A DNA stretch of 64,000 nucleotides from Candidatus Obscuribacter sp. Its GTDB lineage: Bacteria > Cyanobacteriota > Vampirovibrionia > Obscuribacterales > Obscuribacteraceae. The first letter of the stretch is position 1. Each line of letters begins with the position of its first letter. A program made the position numbers and the translations under genes. The notes beneath the pieces are model-generated. The model was not told where the DNA came from, made no database searches, and was given only the letters and a program-made list of their open reading frames with translations. The stretch is from assembly GCA_016718315.1 (NCBI GenBank), contig JADKDV010000003.1, positions 62,001 through 126,000 on the forward strand, in the 5' to 3' direction. Positions 9,710 to 18,317 of the stretch are shown piece by piece.

Positions 9710-10726
9710 TCAGTAGTGAGTACAAATAGTACGGTGATAAGGTGCAATCTCGTTTTTGTCTGTTTGCTGGCTTGCTAGCCAGAGCATGCTGTCTATCTGG
9801 CTGGCTGTGTGTCCTGGTAGATATAAGCGCAGTTGCTCTACTGCCAAAAGTGTAAATACCCTGATGGCAAGCTCGGCTTGACCGCCGGGTACCAGCTCGA
9901 TTTGTTTGTCCACTAACTCGGCAAGCTCATTGCCGAATACAAGCACGCCCAAATGTCTGAGAATTTGTGGCACTTTGTAGTCGGCAAAGGCGGTGAGATT
10001 GTCCATATGCCTAAGTCCTGCACCTGCCTGACGCAAAACAAAATCGATATCGCTGGTCAGTAGTTGGGCTCGTTTTAAAAAGGGGATTGGCTCAAAATCA
10101 AGAGTTTTGGCTGTATCGTCAAATCCCGGCAGGCATTCTCTTATATAAAAGACCTTGGATAGTGCTTCTTCTTGTTTAAGCAAGCGAGCTAAAGTGTTTG
10201 GCTGCGCAACAAATTCCAATAGCTCTTTAAAATAGCAATAGCGCTGATCAATCATAGGCAGTTCATTGTCGCCGCCCAGGGCTGTTTTAAAGCTTTTCAA
10301 ACTGCTTGCTGCCTGATTAAGCTTGCTTAGGTCTACTGCAAACTGATTTGATTTATCTGTGCCATTGGTGAGATTAGCTGTCTGTTTTGACTCTACGATA
10401 CACAGCTCATAAAGTGAGCGTATCAGCGCAGCTGTGCCATCGTATGTAGTGCCGCTGTGCTCATAGGTCCAGCGCGGCGCCGGCCAGTAACAAAAGCCAA
10501 TCGTATGAAATACAGTCAAAAATAGCGTCAAATCTGGTGTCGAGAGTGATTGTAGCTTGACTAGATCTGGGGTTTGCCACACTGTCTCAAGCCAATGCTG
10601 TGGTTTTGCCGTGAGTAGTTGTTTGGCTAATCTGCGACAAGCCGTATCATTGATACGCAGATAGCCAGGCTCTATGCTGGCGGCGTAGAGTCTGGCTGGT
10701 CTGAGGATGGGGTGTGTCTCTGTCAA
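9710..10726 (-). CDS. Queuosine-salvage N-glycosylase-like protein (Qng1/DUF2419)
   Basis: A soluble 338-residue protein resembling the Potential Queuosine Q salvage family (Qng1, DUF2419), which releases queuine from queuosine 5'-monophosphate. Support comes from the family-like blocks FHTIGFCYWPAPRWTYE followed by TTYDGTAALIRSL in the first half, and FADYKVPQILRHLGVL plus a later AIRVFTLLAVEQLR in the second half, where family members have a conserved FADYRVPQ and an EIRA-AVE helix. The start is a TTG with GGAA upstream. It lies 14 bases behind the cupin gene and is probably its operon partner. It is convergent with the kinase gene. Recognition is from memory of the family, not from a search. 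Confidence 0.72.
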   Translation of the reverse strand: MTETHPILRPARLYAASIEPGYLRINDTACRRLAKQLLTAKPQHWLETVWQTPDLVKLQSLSTPDLTLFLTVFHTIGFCYWPAPRWTYEHSGTTYDGTAALIRSLYELCIVESKQTANLTNGTDKSNQFAVDLSKLNQAASSLKSFKTALGGDNELPMIDQRYCYFKELLEFVAQPNTLARLLKQEEALSKVFYIRECLPGFDDTAKTLDFEPIPFLKRAQLLTSDIDFVLRQAGAGLRHMDNLTAFADYKVPQILRHLGVLVFGNELAELVDKQIELVPGGQAELAIRVFTLLAVEQLRLYLPGHTASQIDSMLWLASQQTDKNEIAPYHRTICTHY

Positions 10727-10740
10727 AAATGGTTCCGTAT

Positions 10741-11229
10741 TTAGCGCCAGTCAATTTGATGATCGACTTTGACGCCATCATCAAAAGTATGCTGACCAAG
10801 TGAGCCAGCTTTGCTCTGGATGCAAATATAGTACAACTCTTCTGCCCCAGTATTGCGCAGACATCTTACTGCTTCTGGCGCTAGTCTTACTACTGAGCCT
10901 TCGGTCACATCAAAGACATCGGCATCGATTGCCATCTGTCCCTGTCCTTTGATAAAGATAAAGACTTCTTCGTTTTCTTTGTGTGAATGACTAAAAGGCA
11001 CAGTCACTCCCGCCGGCAATTTGTTCATAGATAGCTCGCAGCCAGTGGTGGCGATGAGATCCTGAATAAAAACCTTGCCCCTTACTTCGCGGTTGAGCGA
11101 TGGCACAAACATTGGATACTGATCAAGCGTGGTGAGTTTGCCAAGGTGGGCAGCAGTGTAGCTCTGACCTTCTTTGAGCTTTTGCTCGTGGACCAGTTTG
11201 TCCCTGGTGCTTTCAGCTTTTGTGGTCAT
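10741..11229 (-). CDS. Cupin-domain protein
   Basis: A small soluble beta-barrel protein of about 162 residues. The cupin metal-site motif is visible as PFSHSHKENEEVFIFIKGQG (two His, a Glu, then the conserved Gly) and the second motif lies around DVTEGSVVRLAPEAVRCLRN. The metal ligands look intact, so it may be an enzyme or a ligand-binding protein; the substrate is unknown. I start it at the ATG encoding MTTKAEST because AGGAG sits seven bases upstream; nine more residues would be added by an earlier in-frame start. It leads a two-gene operon with the queuosine-salvage-like gene. An inverted repeat lies in its upstream region. Confidence 0.8.
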   Translation of the reverse strand: MTTKAESTRDKLVHEQKLKEGQSYTAAHLGKLTTLDQYPMFVPSLNREVRGKVFIQDLIATTGCELSMNKLPAGVTVPFSHSHKENEEVFIFIKGQGQMAIDADVFDVTEGSVVRLAPEAVRCLRNTGAEELYYICIQSKAGSLGQHTFDDGVKVDHQIDWR

Positions 11230-11274
11230 GATTTGCTCCTGGATAGGCGGTGACAATTTCTATTATTGCACTTA

Positions 11275-11291
11275 ACTTGCAAAATGCAAGT
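11275..11291. promoter_or_regulatory. Inverted repeat between cupin operon and glycosyltransferase gene
   Basis: ACTTGC and GCAAGT form perfect six-base arms around an AT-rich five-base centre. The site sits in the only intergenic space between two divergent genes, next to a possible minus-strand extended -10 (TGCAATAAT). The layout fits a dimeric repressor operator, but no regulator gene is adjacent. Confidence 0.35.
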
Positions 11292-11391
11292 CAAAAGGCA
11301 AAAAAGTAAATATGGACCAGTTTTGCTGCAAAATTGCCCTTAAATAGATGAGATGATAAAGGTGCTTGCCTTTATAAGCTAAAAACCGCGG

Positions 11392-12969
11392 ATGCTCAAA
11401 CGAATCAACTTACCACTAGTGCTTTTATTGTGTCTTTTGGCCCTGGTACTCGGGTACAAATTGCCCTATTGGTTTTTGCACCCGCTCAGTATTTCTCCCG
11501 ACCAGTCTGTTTATCTGGAGATGGCGCAGCTGATTTTGCAGGGCAAAACTCCGTACCTGGACTTCTTTGATTTTAATCCGCCGCTCATTATGTACCTCAG
11601 TGTGATACCAGTATTGGTATCGCGGCTTTTGCAGTTGCCAGTGCCATTTGGCTTTAATTTGTTTATCCTGGGCTTGCATATCCTGGTGACGATCTTTTGT
11701 GGCTGGCTGATTTACAGTTATCGCACTATCTATAAACCGCTTTTGTTTGTGCCAGTATTGCTTGCTTTTGCCGCTTTTACTCCCGGTCTGGTCTCGGATC
11801 TGGGGCAAAGGGAGCACATTTTTACTTTGCTGTTTATGCCATTTTTGATGGTGCGTGGTCTCACATATAGTGGCAAGAGTCCAGGGCAGTTCTCTTTGCT
11901 TGTCTCGGGGCTATTAGCCGGTCTTGGTCTCAGTCTCAAGCCGCAGTTTGTCTTTATTTGGCTCCTGGGCGAGCTTGGTTTTTATCTTAAGGGGCGCTCA
12001 CTTAAACCACTACTGTCGCTGGAGATTAAAGCTTGTTTGCTTGTACCGCTAGTCTACGGCTTATGCTTTTTGCTTTTGCCTGGCGGCGCCCGCGATATTT
12101 ATTTTAACGACGCAGTCCCTGTTTATCTATACGGTTCTAGTTGGAATAGTCGCTGCATAATGCACATGCTCTGTGGCTTTGAATATTTTGCTGAGCCTTT
12201 CACCCAGATATTGCTAGCGCTATTTTTAGCACCATTTATCCGCACATCGGCATTTTGTGCTCCTCTTGTACTCTTGTTATCGGGCTCTCTGGCTGGCTAT
12301 TTTAGTGGGATGCAGGCCTGGACTTACAGGCTACTACCGGCAACACTCTTTGCTCAGTTGTTGCTGGCCTATCAGTTTGGTCATTTGCTGCAATTTTTGC
12401 AGACGCGCTTTAGGCGGCTTGGGCTCTCGGTCTATCGTTTTGATTTTGGTGTTTGTGCTAGCGCGGTTTTGATTGCATGTGGTCTAACATCGTTTTATGT
12501 CTGTCAATTTTACGGACAGTGGCAGGCTGAGCCCCGTTTTGACTTGACTCGCCTGGGGCTTGTGGCACAAGAGCCTCGCAGTGATTTTGATGGCATGTTT
12601 TTTGCGATTACTGCTAACTGTGAGCCTGGAGAGGCTGTGGTCCATGTCGGCTCTGGCATCAGACCTGGTTATCCCAGTCAATTACAAAGTCTCAATCCCC
12701 CTGGCAGTCGCTATCTGTATAGCTATCTGGTGATGTTCGCTTCAGCCATGTCCAATAAGCCTGAGTATATGGAGCGCTTCCGGGCGCAGCAAAGCAAGAT
12801 GGTGGAGGAGCTCGGTAGCGATATCCTCAAAAATCACCCGAGACTTGTCTTTGTCCAACAGCTGTTAATCGAAGAGATGCTTGAGCCTTATCAGTTTAAG
12901 CAAAAATACCTGGCTCATTATCGTGAGGCAGGCTTTGTCGAAGGCTGCAAAATTTACAAGCTGGAATAG
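11392..12969 (+). CDS. GT-C type membrane glycosyltransferase, type B, short form
   Basis: A polytopic inner-membrane protein of 525 residues, resembling ArnT/PMT-like GT-C glycosyltransferases that take sugar from a lipid carrier on the outer face of the membrane. The first outside loop carries the acidic motif SPDQSVYLEMAQLILQGK followed by DFFDFNPPLIMYL, the usual position of the GT-C catalytic Asp. About ten hydrophobic helices follow. The C-terminal soluble part has GSGIRPGYPSQLQS and SRYLYSYL. It is a close relative of the type B genes at 34209 and 43154 but ends at IYKLE, lacking their extra 100-residue C-terminal tail. It stands alone. Donor and acceptor are unknown. Confidence 0.75.
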   Translation: MLKRINLPLVLLLCLLALVLGYKLPYWFLHPLSISPDQSVYLEMAQLILQGKTPYLDFFDFNPPLIMYLSVIPVLVSRLLQLPVPFGFNLFILGLHILVTIFCGWLIYSYRTIYKPLLFVPVLLAFAAFTPGLVSDLGQREHIFTLLFMPFLMVRGLTYSGKSPGQFSLLVSGLLAGLGLSLKPQFVFIWLLGELGFYLKGRSLKPLLSLEIKACLLVPLVYGLCFLLLPGGARDIYFNDAVPVYLYGSSWNSRCIMHMLCGFEYFAEPFTQILLALFLAPFIRTSAFCAPLVLLLSGSLAGYFSGMQAWTYRLLPATLFAQLLLAYQFGHLLQFLQTRFRRLGLSVYRFDFGVCASAVLIACGLTSFYVCQFYGQWQAEPRFDLTRLGLVAQEPRSDFDGMFFAITANCEPGEAVVHVGSGIRPGYPSQLQSLNPPGSRYLYSYLVMFASAMSNKPEYMERFRAQQSKMVEELGSDILKNHPRLVFVQQLLIEEMLEPYQFKQKYLAHYREAGFVEGCKIYKLE

Positions 12970-13061
12970 TCGTGTGGGTGCACCTGCCAGTTCTGTTCTT
13001 GCCGGTAGGAAGTGACGCTCGCTTCAGCGTTGAAGTATTAGACCGGTCGGCTATGGTGTGG

Positions 13062-13111
13062 CAAAAAAAGAACCCCCGGCGATTTGAGCAGCGCTCAATA
13101 ATCAGCCGGGG
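13062..13111 (-). terminator. Rho-independent terminator of the DUF218 gene
   Basis: Read on the minus strand just after the DUF218 stop codon, a strong hairpin (CCCCGGC at one foot, GCCGGGG at the other, inner stem GAGC/GCTC) is followed at once by TTCTTTTTTT. This is the standard intrinsic-terminator layout. Confidence 0.85.
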
Positions 13112-13123
13112 CTTCTGCAAAAG

Positions 13124-13741
13124 TTACTTGTTGACGCTCTGAGACGCTTCTGCTGGGCGCTGGGCGGTGACTTCAGTGGCATATGGCTTGCGTCCTTTGA
13201 GTTTCTTCAAAGCCGCGTCCATATCGCCCTTAGGCACATCGCTAAAGAAATCGCGGGCGCGTTGCATGGCAGCGGGAGCACCGGGTTGCCGGTCTTCCTT
13301 TGACCATTCAGCGCAGGCGTGTCCCTTAATCGTCCATGCTTTGCCAAGGATGTGGCTAAACATGTAGATTGCCCGCTCCAGATGGAAGGGCGACGTGACG
13401 ATATAGAGCGTGCCAGGTGTTTCTGCCCGCAAAAATTCTGTGGCAGTAAACACAGCGTTGCCGAAGGTATCAAAAGACTTGTCTTCGATGCAAAGCGGCG
13501 GCAACTGGCTTTGGTCGGCAAAGGCATTGCGCACGATGTCGGCCATCACGGCGGCTTCTGATTTACCGTGGGTGGGGGTGGGTCCTGGCGGTCCAAAACC
13601 AGAGAGGATGATTTTGTCCAGCTGCGTGTACTTGGCCAGTTCGGCTGCATGTTCAGCACGCATCGCTGTGACTTCGGTAGGAGTGCCATCGTTAAGCAGA
13701 CCGCTGCCTAACACAACAGCTATTGTGTTTCTTTTCTCCAC
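13124..13741 (-). CDS. DUF218 (YdcF/SanA/ElyC-like) protein
   Basis: About 205 residues. The family core is clear: AVVLGSGLLNDGTPTEVTAMRAEHA near the start, then DKIILSGFGPPG, a Glu-containing stretch, FDTFGNAVFTATEFL, and LYIVTSPFHLERAI. DUF218 proteins are linked to cell-envelope or polysaccharide processes, but their reaction is mostly unknown. No membrane anchor is visible, unlike SanA. I choose a GTG start at 13741 because AAGGA lies seven bases upstream; an earlier GTG (13762) would add seven Arg-rich residues. A clear terminator follows the gene, so it is a single-gene unit. Confidence 0.8.
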   Translation of the reverse strand: MEKRNTIAVVLGSGLLNDGTPTEVTAMRAEHAAELAKYTQLDKIILSGFGPPGPTPTHGKSEAAVMADIVRNAFADQSQLPPLCIEDKSFDTFGNAVFTATEFLRAETPGTLYIVTSPFHLERAIYMFSHILGKAWTIKGHACAEWSKEDRQPGAPAAMQRARDFFSDVPKGDMDAALKKLKGRKPYATEVTAQRPAEASQSVNK

Positions 13742-14308
13742 ATTGGGATTCCTTCTTCTCACTGAGTTTTTGGCTCAGTTGTTCAAGACAAAATTGCTCG
13801 CGCGATATGGCGTGAGTTGTTGCAAAAATGAGTTGCTTACTGCTTCTTCGCCTCAACCAGCCATGCATGCAAAAGACTGCACAAACTCGTACAACTGGAT
13901 GTTGTCGTGTCAAATCAGCAGTGCTGTTGGTGGTGGCTTCTGGTTGTTTTGGTTTCGATAAAAGGTTGAGGGTTAGATAGGTCTTCAACCTGACCGGGCT
14001 CTACCTGACCAGTCAAGGCTTTGTCCTTTATGCGCGCGCGCGAAGTTATAGATCCTGCTCACATTTCTTACTTATAGCTTTAGCTAGCTTGCTTACTCGG
14101 ACTCAGATGAGTGTCTGTTAATTGGCACGGGTAGCCGCTTTTAAGTGGTGCCTGCATGCAATGTGAGTGCGCTCTTAAGTAATACTCAATAGATTGCCGC
14201 GCTAGCGCGAGCCGGTGCAAGCTGGCGCAATAGGCTCTTTGACATCCGGTTGTAATGCGCCTTTGCCTTTGCGGCTGCGTGTAAAATGGACTAAAAACTG
14301 GAGTCTAT
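13742..14308. other. Gene-free stretch
   Basis: About 570 bases with no convincing coding frame on either strand. It holds upstream regions of the two divergent genes and a short alternating GC run near 14033-14041. I saw no tRNA cloverleaf, repeat array or conserved RNA. Confidence 0.5.
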
Positions 14309-14776
14309 ATGTCGCAAATTGCCCTCGCCTATGTCGTCCCTTTTGCCAATGTGCCAAAGTTAGCGGCAGCTTTAAAAGAGCCAAATACCAAATCCTTTTG
14401 GCAAGAGCTTGAACGATCAGGTAAGGCCGTCGAGCCAGCTTATCCCTTTGGCGGGCACGTTTTGTCGGTGCTCCTGGCTCAGTGGGAGGAGCATGATATC
14501 CAGATGCCTTTAAGTGTCGAGCAGGCACCTCTGGGAGAGCTTTTGCTAGCAGATGTAGGGTTGGTTGTGTGCGCCAGCAAAAGTGACGCAGTAGAGTTGC
14601 TCAAGCCTTTAAAAGAACCGATGTCTCTGGATAATTTGAGAGATTACTTCAATGAGTTTACAGCGCAGGATTTTGATGAAGCAGGCATCGCCATGCAAAG
14701 CGGCTGGGATTATGTAGTCCGTGGATTGGAAAGCGTTGAGTCCGAGGACGACTATTACTTGCTGTTTATTGCTTAG
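14309..14776 (+). CDS. Hypothetical protein, 155 residues
   Basis: A soluble acidic protein with no signal peptide or membrane segment. I do not recognise its family with confidence; the order of segments (helical middle, then SLDNLRDYFNEFT, then a C-terminal DYYLLFIA strand) has a faint look of DUF1877-type proteins. The ATG is backed by GGAG six bases upstream, and the frame has no competing start. Its last 11 bases overlap the end of the convergent gene. Function unknown. Confidence 0.6.
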   Translation: MSQIALAYVVPFANVPKLAAALKEPNTKSFWQELERSGKAVEPAYPFGGHVLSVLLAQWEEHDIQMPLSVEQAPLGELLLADVGLVVCASKSDAVELLKPLKEPMSLDNLRDYFNEFTAQDFDEAGIAMQSGWDYVVRGLESVESEDDYYLLFIA

Positions 14777-15575
14777 ATGGCACGCCATAATCTGCCGCAT
14801 GAGACTGCCACCATACCTCCCATGTTTGAGTGGAATGTTCTGGACTTATGGCATAGTCACTATTTGTCAGCATTTTCATGCAAATGATAGCCTCATTTTT
14901 GACTTCATCGTCCTGCTTCAGCAGGCTCGCAAGATAAGGCAGGCACGCCTTGCCACTGCGACTTGCTACGGCAAACAGGTATGGGTGCATAAGTTTGCCG
15001 CGGTGCTCTTCAGCAGGTCTATATGGGTGAAATACTATGTCGTTGATTTCTGATTGAATCTGCCTAATCTCCTCAGTGGACGCGCAAAGCTTTTGTTTAT
15101 CGGTGACCGCTGGTAATGTGTTGAGTAGTGTCTCTTCCTGTTGACTGGATAGTGACGCGACCTCTATTGGTATTTCCATGGCGGCTTCGATGATGCCCAA
15201 TCCAGGACCAGTGGCAAAGATAATAACTTTCTCTTCACCCGCGCTGATGGCAAGGTAACTACATGTATCGAGGCTCATTAGCACTTTGCTTTGTTCCGTA
15301 AAAACGCGGCTGTCCAAATGGCAAGGTCCATAATCACTGCGACCCTCCTTTTTAGATAGCTTGATAAAAAGCGCATCTCCAGGGTTTAGTTTGACTTTGG
15401 GTTGAGGTTTATTAGCCATTGGAAACATCGGCTCTGTGGGTTTTGTTTTACATGGCGCAATTTTGTCAATGCCATATGCTGTCAGGTCAACCACATGGTC
15501 GGCTGCCACAGCGGGAAGACTCGCGGCAAGCAACCATGCAATTGACATATACAAAACAAGAGAAGATTTAGGCAT
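14766..15575 (-). CDS. Secreted hypothetical protein
   Basis: Not recognised. Starting at the ATG encoding MPKSSLVL, the first 25 residues form a standard Sec signal peptide (hydrophobic core, cleavage likely after VAA). The mature part, about 245 residues, holds several Cys residues and a C-terminal helical segment (ACLPYLASLLKQDDEVKNEA) that looks like a HEAT-type repeat. An in-frame start 63 bases upstream exists but would bury the signal peptide. It is probably periplasmic or on the cell surface. It is convergent with the gene at 14309 and first of a run of minus-strand accessory genes. Confidence 0.55.
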   Translation of the reverse strand: MPKSSLVLYMSIAWLLAASLPAVAADHVVDLTAYGIDKIAPCKTKPTEPMFPMANKPQPKVKLNPGDALFIKLSKKEGRSDYGPCHLDSRVFTEQSKVLMSLDTCSYLAISAGEEKVIIFATGPGLGIIEAAMEIPIEVASLSSQQEETLLNTLPAVTDKQKLCASTEEIRQIQSEINDIVFHPYRPAEEHRGKLMHPYLFAVASRSGKACLPYLASLLKQDDEVKNEAIICMKMLTNSDYAISPEHSTQTWEVWWQSHAADYGVPSKQ

Positions 15576-15659
15576 GATTGTCTCGCTAAGAGTACTAACA
15601 GGTCTAAGTTTACTCTGCTGTTTGCCGGTTGAGATCATTCTCCCAAAAGTCTGCTCTCC

Positions 15660-16516
15660 TTAAAAATCATGCCGGGGCTCACATAGATCGTCAGACAATT
15701 TTTCGATGCGAGGTTCTACATATTTTGGGAAGTAAAACTGCGATCCGATTGCGCCACCTGCGTAGTAACCCAAGGTGCCACCAGTAAATGGTCCCCAAAA
15801 AAATCCAGCCGCAGCACCGGATGCTCCGCCTGCTGCTATTGCGACCGGGTTACCGGTCACAGTCAATCTTAATGCACCGTAAGCGCCCAGTCCTTGAGAC
15901 ATGGCAACGCTAGTGGCCATGGTGTCCACTGGATCAACTACAAAGGCAGCGATTTCTAGTCCGGCACCAGCTACAAAGCCAAGTCCGCCACCTACTTTTG
16001 CCATGTAGTCTTCGTATTCTCTTCTGCTGTGGTCTCTCTTGGACCAGCGGGGACTGTCGAGCATGCTGATATCGTTTTTTGAAATTCCGCTTTCAGTCAG
16101 TTTATCGTCTATGTGAAGCATGCTAATGGTGTCGAAGTTCTTGTCAATGATTTCAAGCAAAGGCAAATGATCTCCTTTGTAGCTTGCTTTTGCTTGTGCA
16201 AATTCGCCCTTAGTAATCGTGCCATCATTGTTTAGATCGCCGCCCTGAGGCAGTTCTTTGAATACTTTTTGGACCTTGCCCGGCAGGTCTTGTGTCAGTT
16301 CACTAAATTTGTCGAAGTTTTTAATGGTGAAGTCTATCCACTCTATTTCATCTTTGTCTCCCTTGAGTTTTTCCTTGCTGCTTTAAGCTCCTCCATAGTA
16401 ACGATGTGATCTCTGTCCTGATCCCACTTATCGATACGAGTGTCGTAGCGGTTCAAAAAGTTTTGGTGCCAGTTCCAGTCATTAAGCGAGTCTTCGCTAC
16501 ATCTTTTGATTTCCAT
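15660..16516 (-). CDS. EF-hand protein with glycine-rich hydrophobic tail, interrupted by a frameshift
   Basis: Read from the ATG at 16516 (AGGAGA eight bases upstream), the frame gives MEIKRCSEDS and a canonical EF-hand loop, DQDRDHIVTMEE. It then runs into a stop shortly after an A5 run (minus strand; 16368-16372). One base added to that run joins it to the downstream frame, which continues with a second perfect EF-hand loop, DLNNDGTITKGE, then a basic-acidic helix and a hydrophobic Gly/Ala-rich region typical of membrane-inserting glycine zippers. The restored protein would be about 285 residues. Calcium binding and membrane association are inferred from these elements. No signal peptide is seen. 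It could be a true pseudogene or a sequencing error. Confidence 0.6.
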
Positions 16517-16648
16517 TTCTATTGTCTCCTACCAAAAAGAAAATTCTTGCTGGAGGGTTGTATACGACAACGCCAACGCCGCGACAATTGTCCGTTTTTT
16601 GACACACAAAATGTAGCGGCTAATACTTCTTATGTGTTGAGGCGTGTC

Positions 16649-17203
16649 TCAAAGGCTATCGAAACTAACATCTGAAAAACGCGCCACTGCGTCGTTTGTG
16701 ATGAGCATTGATGTCGATTTGAGTGCCATCACCTTTGACTGCGCGAGATCAATTGTCACCAAAATTTCTTCCTCTGAGTCTTTGTAAGTCGCTAATAAAA
16801 GATCTCCTTGACGCACAAGTGAGCCAGGTTCGTCTACATTTATGTGGTCATCAAATACTGCTAGGGCTTTCCTGCCACAAAGCAGACCATAAGTAGTATT
16901 GCCTACCAAATACAAAAGGCTATTTTCGGCATTATTGAACTTTTCTTGCACTACTGGTAAAAAGGAATTTTCTTTGCCTGTACGGTACTGAGTGCCACTG
17001 GAGTTAACCCTGATCTTCTGCTTATATGCCGTGGACTCATTTGTCTTGCCAGTTTCGCACCAGCTTAATGAGAATTCTATGTTACGCCTAAAGTGGATTT
17101 TGAAATCGGCTGAATACTTGCCCGCAGACTCATAAGAGCTACAGCTTGAGTGTTTGTGCAATAGACTGTCAAGAATATTTCTATGAGATGTGCCAGGTAT
17201 CAA
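16649..17203 (-). CDS. Hypothetical protein, possibly truncated at the N-terminus
   Basis: A frame of up to 184 residues with no good start: the only upstream initiator is a TTG with no ribosome site, and no signal peptide is seen. The middle has a stretch SADFKIHFRRNIEFSLSWCE that resembles SFVTQFTAPLKLQFAWCD in the divergent gene at 17263, so the two look like diverged copies of one domain. The pattern recalls a family of secreted proteins with an F-x-T-x-F-x-x-P-x-x-F core. The lack of an export signal suggests a truncated gene. Function unknown. Confidence 0.4.
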   Translation of the reverse strand: MIPGTSHRNILDSLLHKHSSCSSYESAGKYSADFKIHFRRNIEFSLSWCETGKTNESTAYKQKIRVNSSGTQYRTGKENSFLPVVQEKFNNAENSLLYLVGNTTYGLLCGRKALAVFDDHINVDEPGSLVRQGDLLLATYKDSEEEILVTIDLAQSKVMALKSTSMLITNDAVARFSDVSFDSL

Positions 17204-17262
17204 GATTGTTTACTTCAATTTTTGCGTTGTATTTTAAGCACCAGCCGAAATTATCAATTAAT

Positions 17263-17679
17263 ATGAGTCTTGATTGCGATTCTATCCCAAAACAAGCAGT
17301 GTGCGCAAAATTGCCAGAAGCTAGTGCCATCCTAAACAAAACAGTTGAGACTTACAGCGACTTCGCCCATTATGAAGATGATGGCTTATGCACTACCATA
17401 ACCAAATATGCTGATGGCAGCACACAGGAGTCGTGCAAGTCATTTGTCACTCAATTTACTGCGCCTCTTAAGCTTCAGTTTGCTTGGTGTGATTACAGCA
17501 GCACTCTCGCACCCCATTTGCCTGATGCCATTGAGATCAAGAACAGCAAACAGTCCATAGTCAAAAAGCACGAAAAAACATTTAAGAAATGCCAACCTGA
17601 AGAGGCTATGAAATTTGCAGTTGGACTAAGTAATGGAGCTGGAGCCATCGTTTTGCCGCTTTGTGATTGCACTCTTTGA
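17263..17679 (+). CDS. Hypothetical protein, diverged copy of the neighbouring domain
   Basis: About 139 residues from the ATG encoding MSLDCDS; an earlier in-frame start at 17146 is possible and no ribosome site decides between them. The part ILNKTVETYSDFAHY followed by a Thr-rich strand and FTAPLKLQFAWCD matches, in order and spacing, the divergent gene at 16649. It ends soon after a segment, FAVGLSNGAGAIVLP, where the other copy continues for another 50 residues, so it may be shortened at its C-terminus. Function unknown. Confidence 0.4.
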   Translation: MSLDCDSIPKQAVCAKLPEASAILNKTVETYSDFAHYEDDGLCTTITKYADGSTQESCKSFVTQFTAPLKLQFAWCDYSSTLAPHLPDAIEIKNSKQSIVKKHEKTFKKCQPEEAMKFAVGLSNGAGAIVLPLCDCTL

Positions 17680-17692
17680 GCTGACTAAAACA

Positions 17693-18220
17693 CTAACGCA
17701 AAAAGAAAGCCCAGGTGATGCTCATGATAAACATCAAAGAAGTCAAAGTAACGATGTAAGAGCGAATGCTCTTTTTTAGAAGAAATTGTTTGAAATGAAA
17801 TCCGGCTCTTAGTGCCAAAACTAAGACCATGAGCGCTAGCCCAATGATGGAACCGATACTTCCTTTTGATAAAATCAGAAGTGTAGCGGAAGTGAAAAGC
17901 AAGTACATAATGCACTTGCGCGCAGCCATTACATGCTCATTGCTGGTATCACGCCAACTTGCTCCAGACTTTTCTATTTTGGAAACGATATGAATAAGCC
18001 AAGCGCAGAAGCCTATTACCATAGCCCAAAGACCTAGCTGGTTTGCTTGGTTGGCATCAATCTGAAAAACGGTCGTGGCGAAGTGCTCCCAGCCTGTGCC
18101 TAAGACCTCAGCAAAGCACCATATTAACGCTAAAATAGTGATCACAGTCAGTGTGATAAAGGAGTTTGTAAGTAATAGCTCTGAACCTAAGAGTTTCTTT
18201 GGTTTGAGGTTTCTAGGCAT
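17693..18220 (-). CDS. Hypothetical membrane protein
   Basis: A 175-residue protein with about four hydrophobic helices (near 18-42, 62-80, 105-133 and 152-173) and a basic N-terminus (MPRNLKPKKLL), which suggests its N-terminus is cytoplasmic. No motif was recognised. It lies in a row of small minus-strand accessory genes and ends 14 bases from the convergent gene at 17263. Function unknown. Confidence 0.55.
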   Translation of the reverse strand: MPRNLKPKKLLGSELLLTNSFITLTVITILALIWCFAEVLGTGWEHFATTVFQIDANQANQLGLWAMVIGFCAWLIHIVSKIEKSGASWRDTSNEHVMAARKCIMYLLFTSATLLILSKGSIGSIIGLALMVLVLALRAGFHFKQFLLKKSIRSYIVTLTSLMFIMSITWAFFLR

Positions 18221-18317
18221 CTAAACACGCTTTGTGTCAAAAACAAATTTTCAGTATAGCCGATTTGATGGGCAATCTCGGAGCAATCAATTGGACGACT
18301 CTTGAATGGACGTTTCT

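Noticed and set aside
14033..14041. Alternating GC run as a Z-DNA or regulatory element
   Set aside because: Only nine to ten bases and not near a recognisable promoter; no support beyond composition.
13774..14308. Possible small genes in the 570-base gap on both strands
   Set aside because: Candidate frames overlap the promoter regions, lack ribosome sites and have no protein-like composition.
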